NCBI GenBank assembly: GCA_905236115.1
Contig: CAJOOL010000236.1
Span: forward strand, 1-8,663
DNA length: 8,663 nt
Reading direction: 5' to 3'
Source of the DNA: an uncultured Endomicrobiia bacterium
Lineage (GTDB): Bacteria; Elusimicrobiota; Endomicrobiia; Endomicrobiales; Endomicrobiaceae
Part shown: one piece after another, positions 1 through 6,406 of the stretch
How positions within the stretch are numbered: position 1 is the stretch's first letter
Layout of the letters: each line of letters opens with the position of its first letter
Made by a program: the position numbers and the translations under genes
The notes under the pieces: model-generated
What the model was told of the DNA's origin: nothing
The model's database searches: none
Seen by the model: only the letters and a program-made list of their open reading frames with translations

Positions 1-263
1 ATTCCTAATGCAGGTTCATACGATGTCTGATCTTTACTGGCTGAATATTCCAAAAAATTCCCATGCTCCGAATAGTAATTTTTTTGTGCGGAAAGTATTG
101 TGCCTAAAAGAGCATAACCTTCTGCCATTTTTGATTTATCCACATACCCGCGGTAAATAGGAACGGAAATAACTGACAAAATGATTACAATGGCAATTAC
201 AATAACCAACTCAACTAGGGTGAAGCCGTTGTGATTTTTGCGAAATTTCAATAACTTTTTCAT
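1..263 (-). CDS. Type IV prepilin / pseudopilin, N-terminal part (truncated by window edge)
   Basis: This is a secreted, membrane-anchored pilin-like subunit of a type IV pilus or type II secretion-like filament. Reading leftward from the ATG at 263-261, 87 codons are open to the edge with no stop. A basic 13-residue leader (MKKLLKFRKNHNG) is followed by the prepilin peptidase site G13|F14-T-L-V-E18, with the conserved Glu at mature position 5. A hydrophobic helix follows (about residues 16-36, rich in V and I), then a Pro and Tyr, and a polar stretch with SKMAEGYALLGTILSAQKN typical of the alpha-1 helix running into the globular head. The start is supported by an AAGGAG ribosome site at 271-276, 7 nt upstream. 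The gene has its own strong promoter and long leader. The C-terminal head is off-window, so major pilin, minor pilin and pseudopilin cannot be separated. The pilin-family call is confident; the precise role is not. Confidence 0.93.
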   Translation of the reverse strand, partial: MKKLLKFRKNHNGFTLVELVIVIAIVIILSVISVPIYRGYVDKSKMAEGYALLGTILSAQKNYYSEHGNFLEYSASKDQTSYEPALG

Positions 264-299
264 AAATTTTCTCCTTTTTGCTTTTTATTTTTATATTAT

Positions 300-324
300 C
301 CGAGGCTAACCCCTCGGGTTCCTC
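300..324 (-). promoter_or_regulatory. Candidate structured RNA element in the pilin leader (two alternative hairpins)
   Basis: This is a GC-rich island in an otherwise AT-rich leader, about 37 to 61 nt upstream of the pilin ATG. On the pilin-sense strand two folds compete. Fold A pairs GAGG plus AACCC (324-316) with GGGTT and CCTC (312-308 and 305-302) around a GAG triloop, with a 2-nt AG bulge; this gives 9 bp. Fold B pairs CCGAGG (317-312) with CCTCGG (305-300) around a 6-nt loop. They share bases and cannot coexist. I do not recognise a named riboswitch. Neither fold covers the AAGGAG site directly. On the plus strand fold A is followed by TTTTGT, which could weakly terminate antisense transcripts. 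The pairing is seen in the sequence; a function is inference. Confidence 0.4.
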
Positions 325-350
325 TTTTGTCGTTCGTCGCTTCTATCCCT

Positions 351-392
351 TAAAATACTTTAAATGTATTTTATTATTTAAAAAATACTTTA
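351..392. repeat. Short direct and inverted repeats in the pilin/XRE intergenic region (possible operators)
   Basis: The 11-mer AAAATACTTTA occurs at 352-362 and again at 382-392, a 30-bp period (about three helical turns). The first copy also forms an inverted repeat: TAAAATAC at 351-358 and GTATTTTA at 366-373, 8-bp arms around 7 nt. These lie just downstream of the predicted pilin transcript start (near 395), where a bound repressor would block transcription. In such AT-rich DNA short repeats arise by chance, so an operator role for the neighbouring XRE protein is a hypothesis only. Confidence 0.3.
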
Positions 393-401
393 TATATATT
401 A

Positions 402-430
402 ATTATACATTATACATCTAAAAATGTCAA
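402..430 (-). promoter_or_regulatory. Perfect consensus sigma70 promoter for the pilin gene
   Basis: On the minus strand, TTGACA (430-425) and TATAAT (407-402) are separated by exactly 17 bp. Both hexamers and the spacing match the housekeeping sigma70 consensus fully. A second TATAAT lies at 414-409 as part of a tandem heptamer, but it is only 10 bp from the -35 and unlikely to be used with it. The expected transcript start is near 395, giving a leader of about 130 nt before the pilin ATG at 263. Such a strong promoter fits an abundant structural protein, or one held in check by a regulator. Confidence 0.8.
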
Positions 431-483
431 TAATATACAGTTAAAATTGTTTTTGCAGGAAAAATTAATTGATATTATTTCAC

Positions 484-488
484 GGGAG
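484..488 (+). promoter_or_regulatory. Ribosome binding site that fixes the XRE regulator start
   Basis: GGGAG lies 6 nt before the ATG at 495. The longer in-frame reading from a TTG at 447 has no comparable site and adds 16 residues not needed by the domain, so the ATG is preferred. No strong plus-strand promoter is visible. The best weak candidate is TATACA (411-416) and TATACA (434-439), spaced 17 bp, which would overlap the pilin promoter back to back. Confidence 0.65.
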
Positions 489-494
489 ACAAAA

Positions 495-818
495 ATGTCA
501 AAGAATATTAAAGAATTATTGGGATTGAAAATTAAAGAATATAGGATAAACAAAGGGTTAACTCAAGAAAATCTTGCAGAGTTAGCCGATACGGAACAAA
601 AACATATAAGCGATATTGAATGCGGGAAAAGTTTTGTTTCTTCAGATCTTTTGGAAAGAATATCCGAAGCATTAAATGTTAAACCGAAAAATTTATTTGA
701 TTTTTATCATTTACAGACTGAAGTTGACTTAAAAAAAGATATTGTTTCTATGTTAAATTTGATTAAAAAGGAAGATCTTCCTGTTGTATATAAAATAATG
801 AAATCTTTTGTTGAATAA
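495..818 (+). CDS. XRE-family helix-turn-helix transcriptional regulator
   Basis: A 107-residue cytoplasmic DNA-binding protein that probably acts as a repressor. The HTH_3/Cro-C1 fold spans about residues 8-70: a first helix with LKIKEYRINKGLTQ, the helix-turn-helix LTQENLAELADTEQKHISDIECG (about 22-44), then SSDLLERISEALNVKPKNLF closing the five-helix bundle. The remaining 35 or so residues are charged and helical (to the C-terminal KSFVE) and may serve in dimerisation. It is the only plus-strand gene. It is divergent from the pilin gene and shares its 230-bp control region, and it is convergent to tcdA. The arrangement suggests autoregulation and possibly control of the pilin promoter, which is inference. 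The DNA-binding class is clear; the target and any ligand are unknown. The start at 495 is chosen over a TTG at 447 because of the GGGAG site. Confidence 0.88.
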   Translation: MSKNIKELLGLKIKEYRINKGLTQENLAELADTEQKHISDIECGKSFVSSDLLERISEALNVKPKNLFDFYHLQTEVDLKKDIVSMLNLIKKEDLPVVYKIMKSFVE

Positions 819-835
819 AATTTTTCAATTCTAAA

Positions 836-1567
836 TTATAAATTAATAATCGTTTCTGCGGCTTTGTTAGCCAGAAGTATTCCGAAGATACTTGTTATTA
901 CGGGCGTAGAACCTAAAATTTTCGGACCGCCGTTTTTGCCGAACTGCTTAGCTTCCTGTTCCGGTAAGGGAACAGGTTTTATCTGCGGGGACTGTTCCGA
1001 AAAAACACAAGGCACACCGGAAGAAATACCGAGCTTTCTTAAATCCCCTCTTAATCTTTCCGCCAGTTTACAATGGTGGGTTTCAAACAAATCAGCATAT
1101 TTTATTGAAAAAGGGTCCGTCTTTAGTGCAGCCCCCATAGATGAAATGATTTTTATATTATTCTTGTAACAATATTCTATCAGCCTCAGCTTGGGATTAA
1201 AAGAATCTATTGCATCAATAACGATATCGGGTTTGGTTTCAAATATTTTCGGCAGTGTGTCGGTGTTGACAAAGACATCAAATATTTTTACATTGCATTT
1301 CGGGTTAATATCCGAAACTCTTTTTTTGGCAAGTTCGCATTTTTTTATCCCCACGGTAGAATGCAGAGCCAAAATCTGTCTATTGATATTGGATTCCTGT
1401 ACGGTGTCAAAGTCCGCAAGAATAAAATTCCCTACGCCCATCCTTGCCAAAATTTCCAGAGCAAAACCGCCGACCGCACCCAAACCGATAACGGCAGCGG
1501 TTGCAGCAAAAAGTTTTTCTATTTTTTCTTTTCCCAAAAGTAATTGAGTTCTTTTAAACTGTTCCAT
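836..1567 (-). CDS. tcdA: tRNA threonylcarbamoyladenosine dehydratase (ThiF/E1-like, TcdA/CsdL)
   Basis: This enzyme is predicted to convert t6A37 of ANN-decoding tRNAs to the cyclic form ct6A in an ATP-dependent dehydration. The 243-residue protein shows the E1-like Rossmann core in order: GLGAVGG nucleotide loop (28-34), ADFD acidic strand end (51-54), SNINRQ (59-64) with the Arg that contacts ATP, KKCELAKKR (75-83), INPKCNV, and the DAIDS motif (118-122). It also has GVPCVFS with Cys187 and the ThiF-type tail GSTPVITSIFGILLA (219-233). The lack of a ThiS/MoaD partner or rhodanese nearby, and RQILALHSTVG-type wording, favour TcdA over ThiF, HesA or MoeB. It is somewhat shorter than E. coli TcdA (268 residues). 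GGAG at 1579-1582 lies 11 nt before the ATG. It sits 108 nt after murG as the likely last gene of the operon. It is 17 bp from the convergent XRE gene, with no convincing terminator between them. Confidence 0.85.
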   Translation of the reverse strand: MEQFKRTQLLLGKEKIEKLFAATAAVIGLGAVGGFALEILARMGVGNFILADFDTVQESNINRQILALHSTVGIKKCELAKKRVSDINPKCNVKIFDVFVNTDTLPKIFETKPDIVIDAIDSFNPKLRLIEYCYKNNIKIISSMGAALKTDPFSIKYADLFETHHCKLAERLRGDLRKLGISSGVPCVFSEQSPQIKPVPLPEQEAKQFGKNGGPKILGSTPVITSIFGILLANKAAETIINL

Positions 1568-1624
1568 ATTTCAAAAAACTCCAATGAATTCAAAAGCAAA
1601 AAGCCCTGCGGTTTTCGTTTGAAA

Positions 1625-1642
1625 ATTAATTTAAAAATTAAT
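1625..1642. repeat. AT-only palindrome in the murG-tcdA gap
   Basis: ATTAATTT (1625-1632) and AAATTAAT (1635-1642) form a perfect 8-bp inverted repeat with a 2-bp centre, inside the 108-nt gap between murG and tcdA. It has no GC and no following T-run long enough to call a terminator. It could be a protein-binding site or chance in AT-rich sequence. I see no convincing sigma70 promoter in this gap, so tcdA most simply reads through from murG. Confidence 0.3.
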
Positions 1643-1675
1643 CGGCGTTTCCTTAATTACCCGTCAGGACAATTT

Positions 1676-2764
1676 TTATCTTTCGGCAATTTTCAATACT
1701 TCCTGTGCCAGAATTTCCTGAGGAAAACCTTGAGGCAAAACTTTTCTTTCCGTATTGATTTGTTCCGTGATATGCTTTTTGACAAAATTAAATATCATAT
1801 CACAAGTTAAAAATTTTTCTTCAATAACCGTTCGGAAATTTTCTTTTTCGGCGGATTTAGCATTGAAATACTGATGATTATCGGTCGCATAAGGATAAGG
1901 AACAAACATAGCCGCAAGATTATAGAGTTCAATTTCTTTAACCGTTCCGGCACCTGCACGGCAGATAACGACATCGCTTGCGGCATAAGCATTGCCGATA
2001 TCGTTCATATAATTTGTTATAAATTTTTTTGTATTTATTGAAGAATATTTTTGTTTTATTTCTTCAAAGTCATTGCTGCCGGTAATGTGTATAAACTGAA
2101 TTTTATTTTTGTATTTATCATATAATTTTTGTGCGGCTTCAAATGCGATTTTGTTCAGTTTTACCGCACCTAAACTTCCGCCGAAAATAAACACCGTAAA
2201 AATATTCGCTGAAATGCTTAATTTTTCTGCGGCGTATTTTCTGGAGATATTAAAAATATCCTTTCTGACGGGATTGGATGTAAAAACCGTTCTTTTTTCG
2301 TTAAAATATTTTTTTGAACTTTCAAAACTTATTGCGGTTTTTGTAACGAACTTTGAAAGTATTCTGTTGGCAAGGCCGGGTATGGAATTCTGTTCATGGA
2401 TAAGCGTCGGGATTTTGTTTAGTTTTGCCGTAACAAGAACAGGAAAAGACAAATATGCACCCATACCGACGACGGCTTTAGGCGAAAATTTTTTCAGTAT
2501 TTTTTTTGTATCAAAAAGAGCTTTGATAAAACGAAAAGGAAAAAGAAATAAGCCGCTGCAGAATTTTCTTGGAGGAGCTTTAAAATCCAAAATTTCATAT
2601 TCGTAACCGGAGTCACGAACTATTTTTAAAGAAATGCCGTTTTTATTGTTGTTGGCTATAAATATGGGATTGTAACCTTTATTTTTCAGTTCGCCGGCAA
2701 GAGCAATGCCGGGATATACATGTCCTCCGGTTCCGCTGACTGCTATAAGAATATTAATTTTCAT
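1676..2764 (-). CDS. murG: UDP-GlcNAc:MurNAc-pentapeptide-PP-undecaprenol GlcNAc transferase
   Basis: MurG adds GlcNAc from UDP-GlcNAc to lipid I, making lipid II at the inner face of the cytoplasmic membrane. Its 362 residues form a GT-B two-lobe fold. The N-lobe has the Gly loop GTGGHVYPGIALA (11-23), VVGMGAYLSFP (98-108) and HEQNSIPGLANR (123-134), followed by SNPVR (163-167). The C-lobe has GGSLGA (195-200), the donor-site CRAGAGTVKE (268-277) and TDNHQYFNA (294-302). Length matches the family (about 355-370). GGSLGA replaces the common GGSQGA and GMGAY replaces GxGGY; both are mild. The start overlaps the end of ftsW by 11 nt. The nearest Shine-Dalgarno-like GGAGAG is about 14 nt away, so translation is probably coupled to ftsW. 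It is followed by tcdA rather than the murC-murB often found here. Confidence 0.97.
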   Translation of the reverse strand: MKINILIAVSGTGGHVYPGIALAGELKNKGYNPIFIANNNKNGISLKIVRDSGYEYEILDFKAPPRKFCSGLFLFPFRFIKALFDTKKILKKFSPKAVVGMGAYLSFPVLVTAKLNKIPTLIHEQNSIPGLANRILSKFVTKTAISFESSKKYFNEKRTVFTSNPVRKDIFNISRKYAAEKLSISANIFTVFIFGGSLGAVKLNKIAFEAAQKLYDKYKNKIQFIHITGSNDFEEIKQKYSSINTKKFITNYMNDIGNAYAASDVVICRAGAGTVKEIELYNLAAMFVPYPYATDNHQYFNAKSAEKENFRTVIEEKFLTCDMIFNFVKKHITEQINTERKVLPQGFPQEILAQEVLKIAER

Positions 2765-3902
2765 TTGTTTTATTACTGCTCTCCGATATATTAAAAAGTA
2801 TCCCTATCATTAAACAACTTACAACCATTGAAGACCCGCCGTAAGATATAAACGGAAGAGGAAGACCTTTGGCAGGAATAAGGTTAACGGCCATTGCCAT
2901 ATTTATTAAAACCTGAAAAGTTATGACACACGTTATTGCAAAAGCTAAATATTTACCGAATTTGTCCGGACAATTTTTGCTGATTGAAAAACCGGTATTC
3001 ATAAGCCATATAAAAAGAATTATCACCAGACATGTCCCGATAAAACCGTATTCTTCGCCGATAATCGGTAAAATAAAATCGGTATTGCGTTCCGGCAGAT
3101 GATCCAGCTTCATTTCGCTTTCTCCCGGACCTTTACCGAAAATACCGCCCGAACCGAAAGCTACCAAAGCCATTTTAACATTATGTGATGCTTGCGACAT
3201 ATCAAATAAAGAATTTTTATAATCTATTATTCTTTGTAGTCTGTAGGGAAAAAGAAATATCAAAGCCGAAGCAGAAACAGCGAATGTACCGATAACAGCA
3301 AAAATTTTTTTCAAATCTATCCCGGCAATAAAAAACATTGAAAGGAGCACCGATGCCAAAAGAACAACGGTTCCCAAATCTTTTTGAAATAATATTATTA
3401 CCGCAAACAATGCAAAATAAAATAACGGGATAATATTATATTTAAAAAAATTAATATATTTTTGTTTTCTGGTCAAATAATCGGCAATCATTATAACAAA
3501 TGTAATTTTTGCAAGTTCCGATGGCTGAACAGTAAACCCCAAAGGAAGCTCTATCCAGCGGTGAGCTCCGTTATGAGCCTTACAAAAAAAAGGAATAAAC
3601 AAAAGAATTGTCGTAATGGTATATATGTATAAACGGAATTTTTGATATTTTTTATAATCTATGCCAAGTGCGGCAATAATAAAAATACCGAAACCCGCAA
3701 GTATGAAACCGAACTGTTTTACTATGTGAGACATATATTTGTAATAAGACGGATCTTTAAAAAGATTTTTATAATCCGGTGCACAGGAAAGTATGGTCAG
3801 AAATCCTATCAGAATGAGAAGAGTTGTTATGCCCGTAAGAACAAGATGAGTTCTGTTTTTTTTCCTTTCGGAATTTTTTGTAAAATTCAATACTTTAACC
3901 AT
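2754..3902 (-). CDS. ftsW: SEDS-family lipid II polymerase FtsW
   Basis: This is an integral membrane peptidoglycan glycosyltransferase that polymerises lipid II at the division septum together with a class B PBP (FtsI). The 382-residue protein has a short basic cytoplasmic N-terminus (1-20) and about ten hydrophobic segments. SEDS hallmarks are GAHRWIELPLGFTVQPSELAK (112-132), QKDLGT (173-178), the catalytic-Asp loop ERNTDFILPIIGEEYGF (271-287, Asp275), and GLPLPFISYGGSS (346-358). QKDLGT has Lys where QPDxGT is usual. FtsW is preferred over RodA because it lies between murD and murG, the normal dcw place of ftsW. AAGGGG at 3915-3920 is 12 nt from the ATG. The 72-nt gap after murD is the largest inside the murF-murG block. 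No separate promoter is evident there. Confidence 0.95.
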   Translation of the reverse strand: MVKVLNFTKNSERKKNRTHLVLTGITTLLILIGFLTILSCAPDYKNLFKDPSYYKYMSHIVKQFGFILAGFGIFIIAALGIDYKKYQKFRLYIYTITTILLFIPFFCKAHNGAHRWIELPLGFTVQPSELAKITFVIMIADYLTRKQKYINFFKYNIIPLFYFALFAVIILFQKDLGTVVLLASVLLSMFFIAGIDLKKIFAVIGTFAVSASALIFLFPYRLQRIIDYKNSLFDMSQASHNVKMALVAFGSGGIFGKGPGESEMKLDHLPERNTDFILPIIGEEYGFIGTCLVIILFIWLMNTGFSISKNCPDKFGKYLAFAITCVITFQVLINMAMAVNLIPAKGLPLPFISYGGSSMVVSCLMIGILFNISESSNKTNEN

Positions 3903-3974
3903 TTTGTTTTTCTTCCCCTTTCAGCCACTTTCTTTCAATCTTCTAATCGTCTGTTGTCCGCAGTTTCAAACTTT

Positions 3975-5327
3975 TCAAGCATTCAACTTTTCAACTTCTA
4001 TTTTAAACTCTTTTCCTCTCTGTTCGAAATTATCAAACTGGTCAAACGATGCACAGGCCGGTGAAAATAAAACTATATCGCCATGTTCGGCAAGAGAAAA
4101 TATTTTTTTTACGGCATTATCCAAAGTGCCGCATTCAAACATCGGTGCAGCTTTGTTAAGTTCTTTTTTTATAATCTGTGCCGCTTGGCCTATGAGAAAA
4201 ATATTTTTTACTTTTTTCTTTATCAAATTAAATATCGGTTTGTACGGGCTGCCTTTATCCTGTCCGCCCAAAATAAGTTGAATATTTTTATCAAAAGATT
4301 CCAATGCAACTTTCGTTGAATCCACGTTTGTTGCTTTGGAATCATTATAATATTTTACTCCGTTTATTTCTTTAACGAATTCTATTCTGTGTTCCACTCC
4401 CTTAAATGCGGAAACAACTTTTTCAATAACGGAAATTTCCGTTCCGGTCAAATAAGCTGCTGTAGAAGCCGCAAGAATATTGTCTATATTGTGTCTTCCG
4501 ACAATATTTATTTTAGGACAAAATTTTACCGTCCTGCCGCCTTTTGTTATATAAAAATTCCCATCTTTATAATAAGCACAATTTTTTGTTTCAATTCCGT
4601 TACCTGTATAATTAAATGCAAAAATTTTCGCGTTTGTTTTTTGGACGGATTTTCTTAAATATTTATCGTTGTAATTATAAACGGCATAATCGTTATTTTT
4701 TTGATTTATAAAAATATTGGCTTTGGCTTTTACGTAATTTGCCATGGTATGATGATGTTTAAGATGGTCGGGGGTAATGTTCATACTTACGCTTATATTC
4801 GGACGAAAACCGGGAGAATCTTCCAGCTGATAAGAAGAAAGTTCCAGAACGAGAACGGATGAGGAATTTAATTTCTTTACGACATCGGAAATTGCAAAAC
4901 CGATATTTCCCGCAACGAAAGTATTCTTGTAAGATTTTTTTATAATTTCATAAATTAAAGTCGTTACGGTAGTTTTTCCGTTGGTTCCGGTAACGGCAAT
5001 TATTTTTTTCGGCTTTGCAAAATTCAATGCAAAATCAAGCTCGCTTAATACGGGAATATTTCTTTTTTTTGCCTGCTTTAAAATTTCAAGTTCGCACGGG
5101 AGTCCCGGACTTTTTATTATAATGTCTCCGTCAAGAACTTTCCCGCTGTGTCCGCCGAATTCCACCGAGACTTTATTATTCAGTTTCATTTCTTTATGCG
5201 TTCTTTGTTTACCGCTGTCGGAGGCAAAAACATCATACCCTTTTGATACCGCCAAATTTGCACAGGCAATGCCGGACTTTCCCAGCCCCAGAACCGATAT
5301 TTTAATTTTATTGTTTTGTTTTACCAT
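3975..5327 (-). CDS. murD: UDP-N-acetylmuramoyl-L-alanine--D-glutamate ligase
   Basis: MurD is the cytoplasmic ATP-dependent ligase that adds D-Glu to UDP-MurNAc-L-Ala. The 450-residue protein has the three Mur-ligase domains. Domain 1 is a Rossmann-type UDP-binding fold with VLGLGKSGIA (12-21), SDSG (36-39) and SPGLP (73-77). The central ATPase has the P-loop GTNGKTT (114-120, Lys118), GNIG (140-143), LELSSYQLE (161-169), NITPDHLKHH (183-192) and Lys202, which aligns with the carbamylated Lys198 of E. coli MurD. The C-domain has GRHNIDN (277-283), EHR (312-314), NDSKATN (328-334), LGGQDKG (353-359) and SPACASFDQFDNFEQRGKEF (422-441). Length is normal. It starts 4 nt after the mraY stop with only a weak ribosome site, so translation is probably coupled to mraY. 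Confidence 0.97.
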   Translation of the reverse strand: MVKQNNKIKISVLGLGKSGIACANLAVSKGYDVFASDSGKQRTHKEMKLNNKVSVEFGGHSGKVLDGDIIIKSPGLPCELEILKQAKKRNIPVLSELDFALNFAKPKKIIAVTGTNGKTTVTTLIYEIIKKSYKNTFVAGNIGFAISDVVKKLNSSSVLVLELSSYQLEDSPGFRPNISVSMNITPDHLKHHHTMANYVKAKANIFINQKNNDYAVYNYNDKYLRKSVQKTNAKIFAFNYTGNGIETKNCAYYKDGNFYITKGGRTVKFCPKINIVGRHNIDNILAASTAAYLTGTEISVIEKVVSAFKGVEHRIEFVKEINGVKYYNDSKATNVDSTKVALESFDKNIQLILGGQDKGSPYKPIFNLIKKKVKNIFLIGQAAQIIKKELNKAAPMFECGTLDNAVKKIFSLAEHGDIVLFSPACASFDQFDNFEQRGKEFKIEVEKLNA

Positions 5328-5331
5328 GATT

Positions 5332-6405
5332 TTATCTTAATTTGAGAGAAGCTATCGCTATGATTGCAAGAATTACGCCGACTATCCAAAACCTTATTGT
5401 TACTTTTGTTTCGGTAAGTCCGCCAAGCTCAAAATGGTGGTGCAAAGGTGCCATTCTGAAAAATCTTTTTTGAGTTTTCTTATAGACAGATACTTGTATC
5501 ATAACCGAAACGGCTTCCGCAACAAATATTCCTCCGACTATAAAAAGAATAAGTTCCTGTTTTATAAATACCGCCGAAAGCCCGAGCAACGCCCCCAGAC
5601 AGAGACTCCCCGTATCGCCCATAAAGATTTCGGCAGGATAAGTGTTATACCACAGAAAACCCATACCTGCACCGAAAAGAGCTGTTAAAAATACGGAAAT
5701 TTCGCCGGCTCCGGCAACGTATGCGACTTTTAAATAAGCACTGATATTGATATTGCCTATGAGATAAGAAAATACGGCTAAGGTCATTGCCGATATTACG
5801 ATGTTTCCTATGGCCAGACCGTCAAGCCCGTCGGTTAAATTTACGGCATTTGAGCTGCCGACTATAACAAAAAATATTAAAATAAAATACAGATAAGACA
5901 TTTCAATAAAAACGGATTTTAAATAAGGAATATTTAAAGCTGTGGCATATTGGCCGTTGGTCGGGAAAAAATATAAATACGCTATAACAAGCACTGCAAA
6001 CAGCGATTGAAAAACAAGTTTTTTCTTTGCCGATAATCCTTTCGGATTGCGTTTTACAAGTTTAAGATAATCGTCCACAAAACCGATAAAACCGAAAAAT
6101 ACCGTTGCGGCAATCAGCCATAAAATAAACACATTGTCAAGCCTTGACCATAAAAGAGCCGATATGATAAGAGAAATTATTATTATTATCCCGCCCATCG
6201 TGGTAGTGCCGGATTTCAGCTGATGTGTTTTCGGACCGTCGTTTCTGATAGTCTGGGAAATTTTATACTTTTTTAAAGTTTTTATTATGTAAGGAGCAAT
6301 AAGAAAAGTAATTATCAGGCTTGTTAAAATCGCCCCGCCGGCTCTGAAAGTAATATACTGAAAAACATTTATATTTAACAAAGAATAAAAAATATGATAA
6401 AACAT
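5332..6405 (-). CDS. mraY: Phospho-N-acetylmuramoyl-pentapeptide-transferase (lipid I synthase)
   Basis: MraY transfers phospho-MurNAc-pentapeptide from UDP to undecaprenyl phosphate, giving lipid I in the cytoplasmic membrane. The 357-residue protein is close to the usual 320-360 and has about ten membrane segments. Family motifs in order: GPKTHQLKSGTTTMGG (57-72), FVDDYLK (109-115, metal-site Asp111/Asp112), NAVNLTDGLDGLA (186-198), FMGDTGSL (261-268, Asp264), and the HHH motif MAPLHHHFE (318-326), then the family tail VTIRFWIVG. GTTTMGG has Thr where Pro is usual. The ATG follows the murF stop after a single base and lacks a good Shine-Dalgarno sequence, pointing to coupled translation. 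Position between murF and murD is canonical for dcw clusters. Confidence 0.97.
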   Translation of the reverse strand: MFYHIFYSLLNINVFQYITFRAGGAILTSLIITFLIAPYIIKTLKKYKISQTIRNDGPKTHQLKSGTTTMGGIIIIISLIISALLWSRLDNVFILWLIAATVFFGFIGFVDDYLKLVKRNPKGLSAKKKLVFQSLFAVLVIAYLYFFPTNGQYATALNIPYLKSVFIEMSYLYFILIFFVIVGSSNAVNLTDGLDGLAIGNIVISAMTLAVFSYLIGNINISAYLKVAYVAGAGEISVFLTALFGAGMGFLWYNTYPAEIFMGDTGSLCLGALLGLSAVFIKQELILFIVGGIFVAEAVSVMIQVSVYKKTQKRFFRMAPLHHHFELGGLTETKVTIRFWIVGVILAIIAIASLKLR

Positions 6406-6406
6406 T

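Noticed and set aside
447..494. N-terminal extension of the XRE gene from a TTG start
   Set aside because: There is no ribosome site before the TTG, while GGGAG lies 6 nt before the ATG at 495. The extra 16 residues are not part of the helix-turn-helix domain.
811..828. TTGAA/TTCAA hairpin between the convergent XRE and tcdA genes as a bidirectional terminator
   Set aside because: It is almost pure AT with a mismatch and lacks a following T-run on either strand; too weak to call.
864..1547. Plus-strand open frames opposite tcdA
   Set aside because: The opposite strand encodes a clear ThiF-family protein with intact motifs; the plus-strand products show no domain, so they are antisense shadows.
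2109..2606. 165-codon plus-strand frame opposite murG
   Set aside because: It is antisense to conserved MurG motifs, with no recognisable domain or convincing ribosome site.
3969..3994. Direct repeat AACTTTTCAA at the murD 3' end
   Set aside because: It is only two copies of a low-complexity 10-mer at the end of a coding region. There is no array, so no CRISPR or functional repeat is implied.
3642..5340. Several plus-strand frames opposite ftsW and murD
   Set aside because: All lie over strongly conserved minus-strand genes. Hydrophobic content is explained by reverse-complement reading of charged and AT-rich codons.
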